A stretch of DNA of 64,000 nt from Diphasiastrum complanatum (GCA_029204225.1 CM055102.1:25710922-25774921), one strand, 5' to 3'. Positions 48,601-58,795 are shown, numbered from the stretch's first letter. The notes: generated by a model not told the origin, from the letters alone. A program made the numbers and translations.

Positions 48601-49922
48601 AACTGTCCAATCCGGTCCATGAGCTCATATACCAATCCAAGTGTCGACCCCTCGCTGTCAGCCATGCGGAGCACAATGTAAAGTGGTCGAAGCAATCCTG
48701 ACAATGTCTGTGCATCCCTCCAGAACTGGTCTCCCCTCACCGTGGAAGAAAAGTGCTCCCCATCCTTAGTGCGCGAAAATGTACTAGCACACCAAAGATC
48801 ACTGGCAACCATCTGTAGAAGCTGCGCCCTACACCTGATTAGACGGTCGATGACCACCAAGTCGAATGCAAAGCGTGTGGGGGCTGGCTTACGGAGGTCT
48901 AGATGGCTGAACACCCGGAACATGGCAAGAACACACCTCTTCCTGGTGACTTTTGTCACCAGGAAAAGGGCCTCACGGACGATGGCTCTAACCCAGGGAA
49001 GTGCACCTATGTCCCCCATCAAAAGGTCTATGCCGTGCGCGGCACAGGGGGTATGAACAATGTGAGGGAACTCGGCCTCTAGCAGTACACCCATCTGAAT
49101 GCAGTTCGTGGCATTGTCCGTCACCACTGTGACGACATGCTGTGGGCCTATGGACAGGATGGAAGACCTGATGACATCAAACATGAACTCTGCAGATATG
49201 ACTCTCCCCCCCTTGCTGCAATCCATTGCCCTCAAAAACTGTGTGCCCATGCAGCTGGAGACCAATATGTTGAGGATCGGCCTCCTCCTGACATCAGTCC
49301 AGCCATCGGACATGATGCTACAACCGTAAGTGGCCCAGTGGCGACGTAGAGGCTCCATCTCTCTAGACAATGACTCGACCCTATCCCTCAGCATGTGTGT
49401 GCGGACAACCTCTGAACTAGGGACTCTCCAGCTAGGGCTGACAGACTGTGCAAGGCGGAAGGCCCTTCTGAAGGGCTCGGAGTTGGTGATGGCAAATGGA
49501 AGGTTCAGCTCATAAATCAGGCTGGTCACGACCTGTGTGGCCTCTCTATCCATGTGCGGCTGATGCGCGCCGCGAATGCTCTGCTGCCTAAGAACTCTCC
49601 CAGTTGGGCGACGGGTAGCGGACATCCAGCACGGTGCACCAAACGTGACGGGAATGGATGATAACGCGATAGGCTGGGCACTAGTGGATGCATCAGCTAT
49701 AGACGTGGAATGGGGAAAGTGGGATGCACTGGCCGGGATGGGTGCAGCAGCGTAAGTGGGGTACACTGGTGGAGGGTGGACATCTGGCATGGGATACGAA
49801 AACTGCTGGGTAGGGAGGTCATCCGGATGTGAAGGGAGGGAGGAAGGGATCTCCTCAACATCCTGGAAGGCCTCGTCACTGGCATCTGGGGCCTGCTCCT
49901 GCTCGGGAGGCGGAGAGTCCAT
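45692..49922 (-). pseudogene. hAT-A transposase (DUF659, dimerisation domain, AT-hook tail)
   Basis: Exons on the minus strand: 48571-49922 (451 codons open), 48111-48456, about 47945-48032 continued at 47224-47303 across the solo LTR, and 45692-47121. Exon 1 carries MDREATQVV, YGCSIMSDGWTDVRRR, LNILVSSCMGTQFL, TDNATN, HTPCAAHGIDLL and STLGLVYELMDR, the DUF659/hAT RNase-H-like core. Exon 2 holds the dimerisation motif LPITWWTMFG and IQRLALCVLSQ, with one TAG after ADWL. The last exon encodes a coiled MAERERELAEMRER segment, an acidic stretch, a proline-rich repeat (AAPTAPAPPL, about 46050-46180) and, after a TAG at 45860, a KRPGRPKG AT-hook before the final TGA. The N-terminal BED finger seen in hAT-B is missing. 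It is broken by a solo LTR, stops and a shift near 46690. Confidence 0.8.
47304..47944. mobile_element. 641-bp solo LTR inside a hAT-A transposase exon
   Basis: It begins TGTTGTAAAGC and ends CTGCGCTACA, flanked by the perfect 5-bp TSD CTGAC at 47299-47303 and 47945-47949. Removing it and one TSD restores the same exon order seen in hAT-B at about 53205-53225. It contains a GC-rich run of GGCGCC inverted repeats at 47336-47395. No internal region remains, so it arose by LTR recombination. Superfamily and strand cannot be determined from one LTR. Confidence 0.88.
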
Positions 49923-49959
49923 GAGAAAGTCGTAAACTGGGGACCCAGACGCGTCCGAC

Positions 49960-50166
49960 CCCGGGACGCGGGGTTGGATGCGTCTATTTTTTTTTATTTT
50001 TTAACAGATGCATCCAAGGGTCCGGACCCAATTTTTTTTTAATTTTTTTTTTAAAAAAAATTAAAAAAAATTTAAAAAGAATCCGACGCGTCCGGACGCG
50101 CATCCACGTCCGCCATCATAGGCCCCGCGGATCCCAGTACCGTGGTACCATATCGGTCGGCGATAC

Positions 50167-50233
<67 letters not shown>

Positions 50234-50334
50234 GCGAAAATAACACGAGAAATATTTTTTTTTTTAATATTATGGTACCGCCTTGGTACCGCGGATCCAG
50301 GGCGGTACCGTACCAGCGGTACCAGGGGACACTA

Positions 50335-50388
<54 letters not shown>

Positions 50389-50400
50389 TAGATCCAGCGT
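49960..50400. repeat. Central palindromic junction between hAT-A and hAT-B
   Basis: It contains GACGCGTCCGGACGCG inverted repeats (49960-50110), poly-A/T tracts, GGTACC palindromes (50146-50320) and two (AT)n tracts (50170-50205, 50337-50386). A segment GCGAAAATAACAC-AGAAA followed by TATGGTACCGCC matches the left module at 43724-43780. It is the shared or abutting terminus of the two elements. Confidence 0.65.
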
Positions 50401-52530
50401 GTCTGGGATCCGCGGATCCATACTCGTACCGCGCCCTCCCTGCTGTACGCGCCTTGTCTTTGAGTCTGATCTGTTGCCTTCCGCCCCTGCTACTGGTGTT
50501 TCCGTCGTTGCTGCTTTTTTTCCAACTTTCCGCCTCCTATCGCATTCACGATCGTTTGTGCCTTTTTTGCTAGTTTCCTCCATCGCAATGGTGCTATCCG
50601 ACCTTGCCGATCTGTGGGATGAGGTGGACGTTGTCTGCCGACAAGTCCACAACAAGACCAGCGCAAAGATCGTGCGTTGCCGATATTGCCTGGTCGAGTT
50701 CACTGCCACCCTCACTCGCCTTAAAGGCCACCTGCTCGGTGCACGCGCCAATAATGGTGCCTCCAGAACTGCCCCTTGTGCCAGCATGTCCGTTCCTGTC
50801 AGGCAGACGCTACTAGATACCTACAAGCCACGTCTCGTGGCGGGGGAGAATACCATTTCGGAGGGTGTTCTCAGGTTTTGCACAGCTCCTTATGTAGCTC
50901 ACCCCGAGTTGTTGCCTGCTTGGCTTGCATGCACGAGGAGAGGGCATGCATCCTCGTCCCGGCCCACTGCTCCACATCCCCCTCAGACAGTTCCGCCACA
51001 CACACCCCCATCTGCACCCATTCCGGTGGAACCCGTCCCCTCGCGTCCGCCAGTTGCCACTACGGTTCCACCGCCATCTCCTATTGCTCGCATTCCCCCA
51101 GTTTACGATTTCCTCATGGGCTCTCCGCCACCCGAGCAGGCCCAGAATGCTGGTCATGAGGCATTCGAGGATGTTGAGGAGGCACCATGCTGGAGGTCCA
51201 CTACCCGTCACCCTGCAGAGAGAGTTTTTAGGCAGCAGACTATTCGCAGCGCCCATCAGCCGCACATGGACAGAGAAGCCACACAGGTCGTGGCCAGTTT
51301 GATTTATGAGCTGAACCTTCCATTTGCGACTACTAAGCCCTTTAAAAGGGCCTTCCACCTTGCACAGTATGTCAGCCCTAGCTGGAAAGTCCCTAGTTCA
51401 GAGGTTGTCTGCATACACATGCTGAGAGATAGGGTCGAGTCCTTGTCTAGAGAGATGGAGCCTCTACGGCGCCACTCGGCCACATACGGTTGCAGCATCA
51501 TGTCCGATGGCTGGACTAACGTCAGGAGGAAGCCAATCCTCAACATTTTGGTCTCTAGCTGCATGGGCACACAGTTTTTGAGGGCCGTGGATTGCAACAG
51601 GGGGGGAGAGTCATCTCTGCCGAGTTCATGTTCGATGTCATTAGGTCTGCCATCCTCCATAGGCCCCCCAGCATGTCGTTACAGTGGTGACGGACAATGC
51701 CACCAATTGTGTTCAGATGGGTGTCCTTCTGGAGTCCGAGTTCCCCCACATCGTCCATACCCCCTGTGCGGCGCACAACATTGACTTTCTCATGGGAGAC
51801 ATACGTGCACTTCACTGGGTTAGAGCCATCGTCCGTGAGGCCCTCTTCCTAAAGACTTTCGTCACCAGGAAAAGGCATGTTCTTGCCATGTTCCGGGTGT
51901 TCAGCCAGTTGAACCTCCGGAAGCCAACCCCCACACGCTTTGCTTCCGACTTGGTGGTCATCGACCATCTTCTCATGTGCAAGGCACAGCTTCTACAAAT
52001 GGTTGCCAGCGATCTTTGGCATGCCAGTACGTTTACGCACAGAGGATGAGGAGCACTTTTCGTCCACGGTGAGGGGTGACCAGATCTGGAGGGATGCACA
52101 GACATTGTCAAGACTCCTTCGTCCACTCTACATTGTGCTCTACATGGCTGACAACGAGGGGTCTACACTTGGACTGGTGTATGAGCTCATGGACCGGATT
52201 GGACAGTTCCTGCAGCTGCCCGTCCTGCAGCCAGAGAGGTAAGCAGTACAATAATGTAATTGGTCTTTATCTTTTTCAGTGATTGCTAGTTTGTTTTTCT
52301 GTTGATGTTACATTTTTCCATATTTTGCTTCGATCTCGTTGTACTTTCTTCAACCCCCATTATCATGTGCAAGATGACCGAGCTGAAGTTCATCTGGGAG
52401 ACGCGGTGGAACTACTTTCACAGGAATATCCACAGCGTTGCACACATCCTGCATCCCCTCTTCCTCTCTCCGACACAGATCGCAAACAGGGAGCTCGAGG
52501 CGGATTGGCTTGAGTACATCTACAAGGGGT

Positions 52531-53174
52531 GGGCCCAAGCATTGGTTTGGATTCTATCAGACTCATGGAGGAGCTAATTGCATTTCGTTTCGGCATGGGC
52601 ACGTTTGGTCACCCGGCTGCTCGGGATCCAAGAAGGAGGCAGCTCCCCATTACCTGGTGGACCGTGTTCGGTAGCACCTATCCCTCCATACAGCGTCTTG
52701 CACTACGAGTCCTTTCACAGGTATGCATCTCATCTCATCCTCCCTTGGTGCATTTTTTTGACATTCCAGCCGTGCACATGTGCTAAACTATTTCATTGCA
52801 CGTACCACAGGATTGCGTTGCCTCTGTCTATGACCGTAATTGGAGCACATGGGCCCAAGCATTGGTTTGGATCCTATCAGACTCATGGAAAAGCTAGCTG
52901 CATTCTGTTTCGGCATGGGCACATTTGGTCACCCGGCTGCTCAGGATCCAAGGAGGACGCAGCTCCCCATTACCTGGTGGACCGTGTTCGGTAGCACCTA
53001 TCCCTCCATACAGCGTCTTGCACTACGAGTCCTTTCACAGGTATGCATCTCATCTCATCCTCCCTTGGTGCATTTTTTTGACATTCCAACCGTGCACATG
53101 TGCTAAACTATTTCATTGCACGTACCACAAGATTGCGCTACCTCCGTCTGTGAGCGTAAGTAATTGGAGCACAT
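52531..53174 (+). repeat. 320-bp tandem duplication of the hAT-B dimerisation exon and intron
   Basis: The block starting GGGCCCAAGCATTGGTTTGG occurs at 52531 and 52851 and includes the exon end, donor GTATGC and following intron. The repeat ends at GGGCCC again at 53175, suggesting a duplication through six-base microhomology. Copies differ at about 5% of positions. Confidence 0.92.
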
Positions 53175-53689
53175 GGGCCCTCAATCACACGAGGAGAAGA
53201 AACAGGCTATCAGTGAGTCAACTAGAGCGGTTGGTGTTCTGTAGCACCAACGCACGTCTCGCCAGGAGACTGCCGACCATTACGAGCGCATTGCAGGTGA
53301 TAGGCTATTCTCCTATAGCATGTTGGTTGACGTATCCCTAATATGTTGGTTTCAATTCCAAAGCACGTTGTTTCCCTAATATGCTCAATTTTAACCTTGC
53401 AAACGAAGATATCGGATTTGGAGCGCCAGGTTGACTTGCCTATAGACAGCGTCCATCCCATGTCTGCCGACGACTTGGGCACACAGTTGATGGCAGAGAG
53501 AGAGAGGGAGCTTGCCGAGATGAGAAAGAGAGAGCTTGGGCTTGATGCAGCGACACTGATATCCGCAGCAGGCTCGAGGAGCAGAGGCTCCATCACAGGT
53601 AAACTCTTGCTCTGTCGTACGCTGTCGTTCGCTCAATTTCCCTACGCGGGCTCAAGTGTACTCACGCACATCGCTGCTCAACTGCAGGC

Positions 53690-54806
53690 ACTGTCTGGGG
53701 CTGTTCGGCAAGGACCTTGCACGTGTCCGAGAGAACAGGCTCTTGCCTGTATCATGGTGGTAGAGCTACGGCGCTGGACAGCCATACCTGAGGACGCTCG
53801 CATTCCGAGTCCTTTCACAGGTATGTTGTCTAATCTCATTCATCCAACCAGTTTTCGCATTTTCTCTACAAGGTCGGTACTCACTCGAGTGGTTGCCAAT
53901 TAATGCAGGACTGTTCTGCTTGCGTGTGCGAGCGGAACCGGTCAGCGTTCAGCCTTGTTCACACAAACAGGCAGAACCGTCTGACGATTGAGCAATGCAA
54001 TGACTTGGTGTACTGCAACACCAACACCAGGGTGGTTCGATGCATCACGGACAGCATGAGGGCAGGAGGCGTAGGCTCCCTACTCTTGCAGGTATATGTC
54101 TATGCTCTATCGTTTGCTTTCGTATTAGTTTAAGACATTCAGTTTAATGCCCTCACGGTTGCTTCGGCTATTCTCACGAATGATTGACTTCTGCACGTCA
54201 ATCCCGATGAGTGCCTAGTTGCAGTGGCCGATCATGAGGCAGAGCCAGAGGTTGATCCAGACGATGTCGTTCGGCGTGCTCTGCGGGGTGATCCCGAGGA
54301 TGATGCTGATACCGATGAGACCACCCCCCCTGCCTACTGATGTTCCATTGCCCTCCTCTGATGATGAGCCCACATATGATTCAGACGAGATGGTAGACCT
54401 TGCAAGGGATGGTCCACGTGCCCCACCCAGTACTCCCGCATCACGCCCCCTTTCAGATGATGGCTGGTCAGAGTTTGCGAGGGAGACAGAGGCTGCCGCC
54501 TAGAGACAGATTGAGCAGAGACGGTTCAGAGCATCACAAGCAGTCGATTTTTCTCAGAGACCCCCTCGTGGCAGAGGGAGACCCCCAGGCAGGAGTGTAC
54601 CACAGAGGGTTCCTTCCGGCAGACCTAGAGGCAGGCCAGCCAAGAGGGGACGCACCGATGATTTTTCTAGTCGTCTCTTGGCAAGCGTTGGCCCAGACTT
54701 GGAGGAGTCCCAAATGCCTCCAGACTCCCAGCCAGACTTTGTATTTGACACCCCTGAGGATGCATCTGCCACGCAGAGGGATGGTTTTTTTAGCACAGAC
54801 TTGTAG
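53690..54806 (+). pseudogene. Second, diverged hAT C-terminal block with AT-hook tail
   Basis: Downstream of the MAERERELAEMRKREL exon, the donor phrase CCTTTCACAG/GTATG recurs at 53820, followed by an exon at 53909-54091 encoding DCSACVCERNRSAFSLVHTN and NRLTIEQCNDLVYCNTNTR. This parallels the earlier exon (SVCE..NWSTWALNHTRRRNRLS..LERLVFCSTNAR) but is much diverged. It is followed by a VNPDE exon as in hAT-C. hAT-B may therefore be a chimera carrying the 3' end of another hAT subfamily, or an ancient internal duplication. Confidence 0.6.
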
Positions 54807-54966
54807 ATATTGATACACACAGACTATCATGTATATTGGCATCAGATGAGATGTATATATTTTTTTACAGTTTATTCGTGTCATGGCTAGTTTATCATGA
54901 TTGCTTACAAATGGTTAGCTCTGTGAAATTTGAATGGTTAGTTAGAAATGGTTTGCTCTGTGCAAG

Positions 54967-54992
54967 ATGAGAGAGAGAGAGAGAGAGAGAGA
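54967..54992. repeat. Short (GA)n microsatellite
   Basis: About 26 bp of GA repeat between the transposase end and the ORF2 3' end. Confidence 0.9.
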
Positions 54993-55403
54993 GCGGACGA
55001 GGTATGGAAACTGTAAATGCTTGAGCTATTGTGGTACACAAGCGCATCTTCATGTCTCTCAGATCATATGCATCATGTCCAATCATTGAACCCTAAATAG
55101 TAAACCCCACAGCCATAATCATCATACACAGTTACACAAAAATTGAGAGCAGATGCACTTCACAGAAATACACCCCCCCGATAGCATTTCATAAACACAT
55201 ACATTACATTGCAATAAACCAGGCATGCGTTGCACAAAATACACACCGTACATTAATTCATCAGATCTATCAAAATAACAATACGTATTCCCGCCATATA
55301 CGGCTGGGGCTGTTCTTTACAATATGTAAACACTAAATGCTGCCGAAAATTACATAACAACAGTCAGCCACATGCGGCTAGACCCCATCTATTCTAAACA
55401 TTC

Positions 55404-55751
55404 CTATGGATCCTCCACTGACTCCTCGCCCTCGTCAGGTGCATTGTTCTATCACTCTCGCTCTGCCTCCCTGTTAGCCCGAGCTACCTCCTGGTTAGCC
55501 CGACGGCGGGCCGCCCTTTCCCTGATCATGATGAGCTGTCGTCGTGTGAAGTTCATTCCAATCTGCTCATCCAAATCCAGCTCGACAGCGGGGGCGGGTG
55601 GCTCCGGTTCCGAATTTCTCTGCCGAGTCTGTCGCAACATCTCTGCAATGTCTGCCTCTTGCTTCCGATGCCTTTCGTTGTGCCTTCGGACATCTTCCTC
55701 GAGCTTCCTCCTGGCTTCCCCCTCGAGCTTCGGTGGTATGCGCTCCGCCAT
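55404..55751 (-). pseudogene. hAT-B ORF2: conserved charged helical protein (TGA-TAG near the end)
   Basis: The minus-strand ATG at 55749-55751 opens 99 codons, then TGA and TAG interrupt about 16 codons before the stop shared with hAT-A (TAG at 55404-55406). hAT-A has CGA CAT at that place. The protein has the same layout as in hAT-A: EGEARRKLEEDVRRHNERH, KQEADIAEMLRQTRQR, VELDLDEQIGMNFTRRQL and an Arg/Glu/Ala helix. An extra five to seven residues (RIPPKL) follow the start. It converges on the transposase 3' end about 600 bases away. The breaks in the two copies are at different places, so a full frame existed in the ancestor. Confidence 0.72.
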
Positions 55752-55899
55752 CTCACGACACCCTGTTTCGCAAACAGCCTCTCACTGGCTCTCTCACAGC
55801 CTCTCACAATGCCTCTCACAGCCTCTCTCTCACAACCTCTCATTGGCTCTCTCATAGCCAATGCCTCTCACAATGGCCTTGTGAGTGCCTGTTTAACAC

Positions 55900-56100
55900 C
55901 ACAGCCTGTCTCCCCATGTGCAGTTGTTCATGATCCCTCCATGGCCTGCTCCCCCACAGTGCCCATGTGCTACTGTAACTGCCCCCATGTGTAGCTCCCC
56001 CACGTGCTGCACTCCGATTGGGCCCGTGGTCTGCTCCCCCACAGTGCCCATGTGACATTGTACTTGCCCCGATTTGTTGCCCATGTGATGCTGTACCTCC
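55900..56100 (-). repeat. 84-bp-type repeats of hAT-B (two to three copies)
   Basis: On the minus strand CACATGGGCACTGTGGGGGAGCAG-like units recur at about 84-bp spacing. They are the counterpart of 44100-44615 in hAT-A. Confidence 0.85.
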
Positions 56101-56102
56101 CA

Positions 56103-56159
56103 AAACCCTAAACCTATCTCATCACATAGGGCCTATGTGATGAGATAGGTTTAGGGTTT
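56103..56159. repeat. Perfect 28-bp inverted repeat with telomere-like ends
   Basis: Arms 56103-56130 and 56132-56159 are exact reverse complements around a single G. The outer parts read AAACCCTAAACC and GGTTTAGGGTTT, so each carries the plant telomere heptamer; a further TTTAGGG follows to 56163. It can form a cruciform. It is not seen in hAT-A. Confidence 0.95.
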
Positions 56160-56163
56160 AGGG

Positions 56164-57588
56164 TGATGAGATGGTACTGTGTAGGTCTTGAACTTTCCCT
56201 GTGTTGAATGACACTGTGGAACATAAGTAATTAGTAAGTTATTGAGGTTCATCCGGGGAGCGCATTGTTTACTTGTATTTATATAATAGTATAATATAGA
56301 TTCGTCAGGGAGAGAGAGATAGCGAGGGCACGAGATAGAGTTTTGGAGACTCAAAAAATATAAATTGTTGCTCTTTCGTGTCCGACTACAGAGATATCAG
56401 ACATGGGAGGCATGGGGGCAGTGGTTAAGTTTGTATTTTTTAACAGGAGGGGGCAGGTGGGTGCCAGACACACTTTGATAATTAATTCCGGGGGGGGGGG
56501 GCAAGGGTCATAAATTGTTTCTATTTCGCTTTGGGGATATGGGACAGTGAGGGCAAAGGCCTGTATTTTTTTTTTTTTAAATTTGAAAATGGGGGGACGC
56601 GTCCGGACGCAGACGCGCGTCTGCGTCCAGCCCCCACTTCCTTAGATATATATTAAATATGGTGCCGCCCCGGTACCGCGGATCTAAGGGCGGCACCATA
56701 TTGGCGGTACCGTTGTTATGGTGCCGGCGGTACCATAACAGCAGTACCACAGGGCACTATGATATATATATATATATATATATATATAATAGAGGGATGG
56801 CGATAGTGCTCTCAAAGACTACCGTTGAGTGGTTTTTACCAGATTCTCGACTATCTTCCGTGTGCTTAATTTGGTGGGGAGTACATGGTAATTTCATTGT
56901 TACTATTGAGTGGTTTTCTACACTGTCCCATCTGAGTAGTATGATCAGCCGTGCACCAAGATTTAGGTACTAATATTTCCTTACCCAAGCTATAATCTGG
57001 CAATATATCTTATAAGATTAAAACCAAACTACTCCATGGTATCTAAGCAATTGTCTTAGTATCAAATAAGGTCTATAAAGTAACTTACCATCGATAGATA
57101 ATCACCATAGATGCCCGTTCCATTTCAGAATGCATTCGGAACGAGCATTCCGAGCGCATTCTGAAACGGAATGTCTGTTTGTTTTTTTGGACGTACATGT
57201 AGTACATGTTTTTTTTTTGCAAATTTTTTAAAAATAGTGCTAAGTATAAAATGGTAACGGGGCATTAGAAATCTAAGTTTAACCATAAACAATTCAGATT
57301 CTTGGTGAACTTACTAATGCACTAATAAAAAAAATGTAAAATTGAAAGTTAATAAATCAGTTTACAAACACTGTAATGGCTAGACACAAATGAAAGCTTA
57401 GAAACGATAATAACAACATTGTGGCTCAATATGTCTGCTACCCATGAGCAATGTCTCTGTACTGAGTGTAAGCACATTAAAAAACTAGTCCAATGAGCTC
57501 ATCAATGGCACACAAAACCTATGCACCCCCTCCTCCACCCTGTGTGGTTTTATGCAAAAACAGGCTTTTTTTTTTCCAAGATAAAAAT
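56164..57588. other. Right terminal region of hAT-B and intronic flank
   Basis: It contains G runs (56489), GACGCGTCCGGACGC-AGACGCGCGTCTGCGTCC inverted repeats (56593-56630), the third GGTACC module (56659-56760) and (AT)n at 56762-56788. A fold-back occupies 57116-57172. The rest is AT-rich without frames. Confidence 0.55.
57116..57172. repeat. Imperfect 57-bp palindrome (foldback)
   Basis: The arm GTTCCATTTCAGAATGCATT is answered by CGCATTCTGAAACGGAAT, with a second inner pair TTCGGAAC/GAGCATTCCGAG. It may be a remnant of a small inverted-repeat element. Confidence 0.8.
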
Positions 57589-58063
57589 TGTTAGAGCCCA
57601 GTTATGGCTCTATCATGATCTCGGCACGGCTGGTCACCAGAGGGCCTGAGGCCAAGTATTGGCAAGGGCCAGTGACCGACGAGGACATATGTCCCAAGTA
57701 GGGACCGGTGCGTCACAAGCAGTGATCCGGTGTGGCCGCCTGACAAGCTGTCAGAGATGCGGTGTGTATTGACCGTCGGGACCCTAGCCGTTAATGACGA
57801 GATGCTAGCCGGCAAGTAGTCGGGGTGACCAAGAGGATCACAAATCTTTGGCGAGCATGGGGGTGGTACCCGATGAGTCACTCAGTATTCACAGGTCACA
57901 GGGGCCATGCATGCCAAGTGGACTGATCACCCACAGGTGGATGCCATGTGCCAGTAACGGGAATAGCAGGTAGGACTCAAGGAGGGGGTGCCTATGGTTG
58001 GGAGGTTGATTCTACACACCGGCCTACTAGGATTCACGAGCTTGGAGAGACTTGCTTGTGACA
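57589..58063 (+). mobile_element. Solo LTR of the gypsy-2 family
   Basis: This 475-bp copy begins TGTTAGAGCCC, ends CTTGTGACA and aligns over its full length with the gypsy-2 LTR (15297-15772, other strand). A perfect TSD AAAAT lies at 57584-57588 and 58064-58068. It lies in transporter intron 1. Confidence 0.93.
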
Positions 58064-58174
58064 AAAATAAGGAAACAAGAAGGTTTGGAGCGGGCATCTA
58101 TGGTCACTGAATCGTACCTTTGTACTTGGTAATAGTACCGAGGCGACCAGCTAAAAGTAAAGTCCCTTCTTGCA

Positions 58175-58795
58175 TTAAACACGTAAAGTCCCTTCTTGCA
58201 TTCAAGATAACTTAGAAATCGTTCATAAAAAATGCCCTCGATATGTGCACAGTTTCATCAATGATCATCAAAATAAGCTATTTAAAAAATTGCCAAGTGA
58301 CAATAATACAGAATTGTTGCCGTAGAGCAGAAATTTGACAGACCATTCATTGACAGATGCGGAAAACAAATGTGGAGTGCGCAAGGATAAACAATCTTGG
58401 AAAACGCTCATTCAATAATGAAGTTCCAAAAGGAGCCGAAAACAAGAGGGAACATGTGCAACGTCATAAAGGCTTTGAGAATAAACTACCAGTAGAGTTT
58501 CTAAAATCCAGCATCCTTACAGTCTTCACTGATAAACAACAAGTGACAATCCAACCAAATCCTGCATGGAGCTTAAAGAATGCCCTCAATATGTGCATAG
58601 TTGTCATCAAAGATCATCAAAATAACCTATTTAATAAATTGTCAAGCGCCAATCAACACGTAATTGTTGTGAAGCAAAAATTTGATAGACCGTTCGTGAA
58701 AGATGGGGAAAGCAAATGTGTTTCCATGTTAAGGGATTCTGCAAGGATAAAAGATCTTGAAAAGCGCTCATTCAAAAACCCAATCCTGCAGTGAG
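58175..58795 (+). repeat. Diverged direct duplication of about 210 bp, partly open
   Basis: A block beginning ATGCCCTCGATATGTGCA (58230) recurs at 58580 (ATGCCCTCAATATGTGCA), sharing GATCATCAAAATAA, GACAGACC/GATAGACC and TCTTG-AAA-CGCTCATTCAA. The second copy lies in an open frame of 145 codons (58357-58794) on the strand opposite to the transporter. The protein is lysine-rich with no recognised domain. A smaller 27-bp repeat (ACACGTAAAGTCCCTTCTTG) is at 58160-58200. Confidence 0.7.

Larger units (their letters stand above)
43690..50130 (-). mobile_element. hAT-A: DUF659-type hAT element, minus strand
   Basis: Read on the minus strand it has a transposase with its 5' end cut, a long tail with an AT-hook, then a convergent ORF2, a GA-rich minisatellite, 84-bp repeats and a palindromic terminal module. 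It is an inverted, diverged copy of hAT-B. Its right end near 50.0-50.1 kb has lost the BED exon and runs into GACGCGTCC-type inverted repeats. No clean 8-bp TSD could be seen, so limits are approximate. Confidence 0.7.
50588..54806 (+). pseudogene. hAT-B transposase (BED, DUF659, dimerisation, AT-hook tail)
   Basis: An ATG at 50588 starts MVLSDLADLWDEVD. A BED-like finger follows, with ligands near Cys31, Cys34, His48 and Cys64 (CRYCLVEF ... RLKGHLLG ... APC). A proline-rich linker precedes DUF659 (YGCSIMSDGWTNVRRK, LNILVSSCMG). One-base shifts near 51597 and 52040 break exon 1, whose donor is at 52238. The dimerisation exon (LPITWWTVFG, ALRVLSQ) is present twice, at 52531-52850 and 52851-53174. 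SVCE and NWSTWALNHTRRRNRLS follow at 53140-53297. The final part holds an acidic VNPDE exon (frameshift in a C run near 54330), a TAG at 54501 and two AT-hook-like motifs, GRGRPPGR and GRPRGRPAKRGR, before the stop at 54804. Confidence 0.8.
50250..56800 (+). mobile_element. hAT-B: DUF659-type hAT element, plus strand
   Basis: Order on the plus strand: palindromic module, BED-DUF659 transposase with introns, a duplicated dimerisation exon, a second diverged dimerisation exon and tail with AT-hooks, then convergent ORF2 on the minus strand, minisatellites and a palindromic module at 56659-56790. It mirrors hAT-A and is about 85-90% similar to it in conserved protein blocks by eye. Ends are approximate. 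Confidence 0.7.

Noticed and set aside
43690-56800. Inverted hAT pair as an assembly artefact (one element assembled twice)
   Set aside because: The copies differ in many substitutions, have separate stops and frameshifts, and only one has the solo LTR or the exon duplication.
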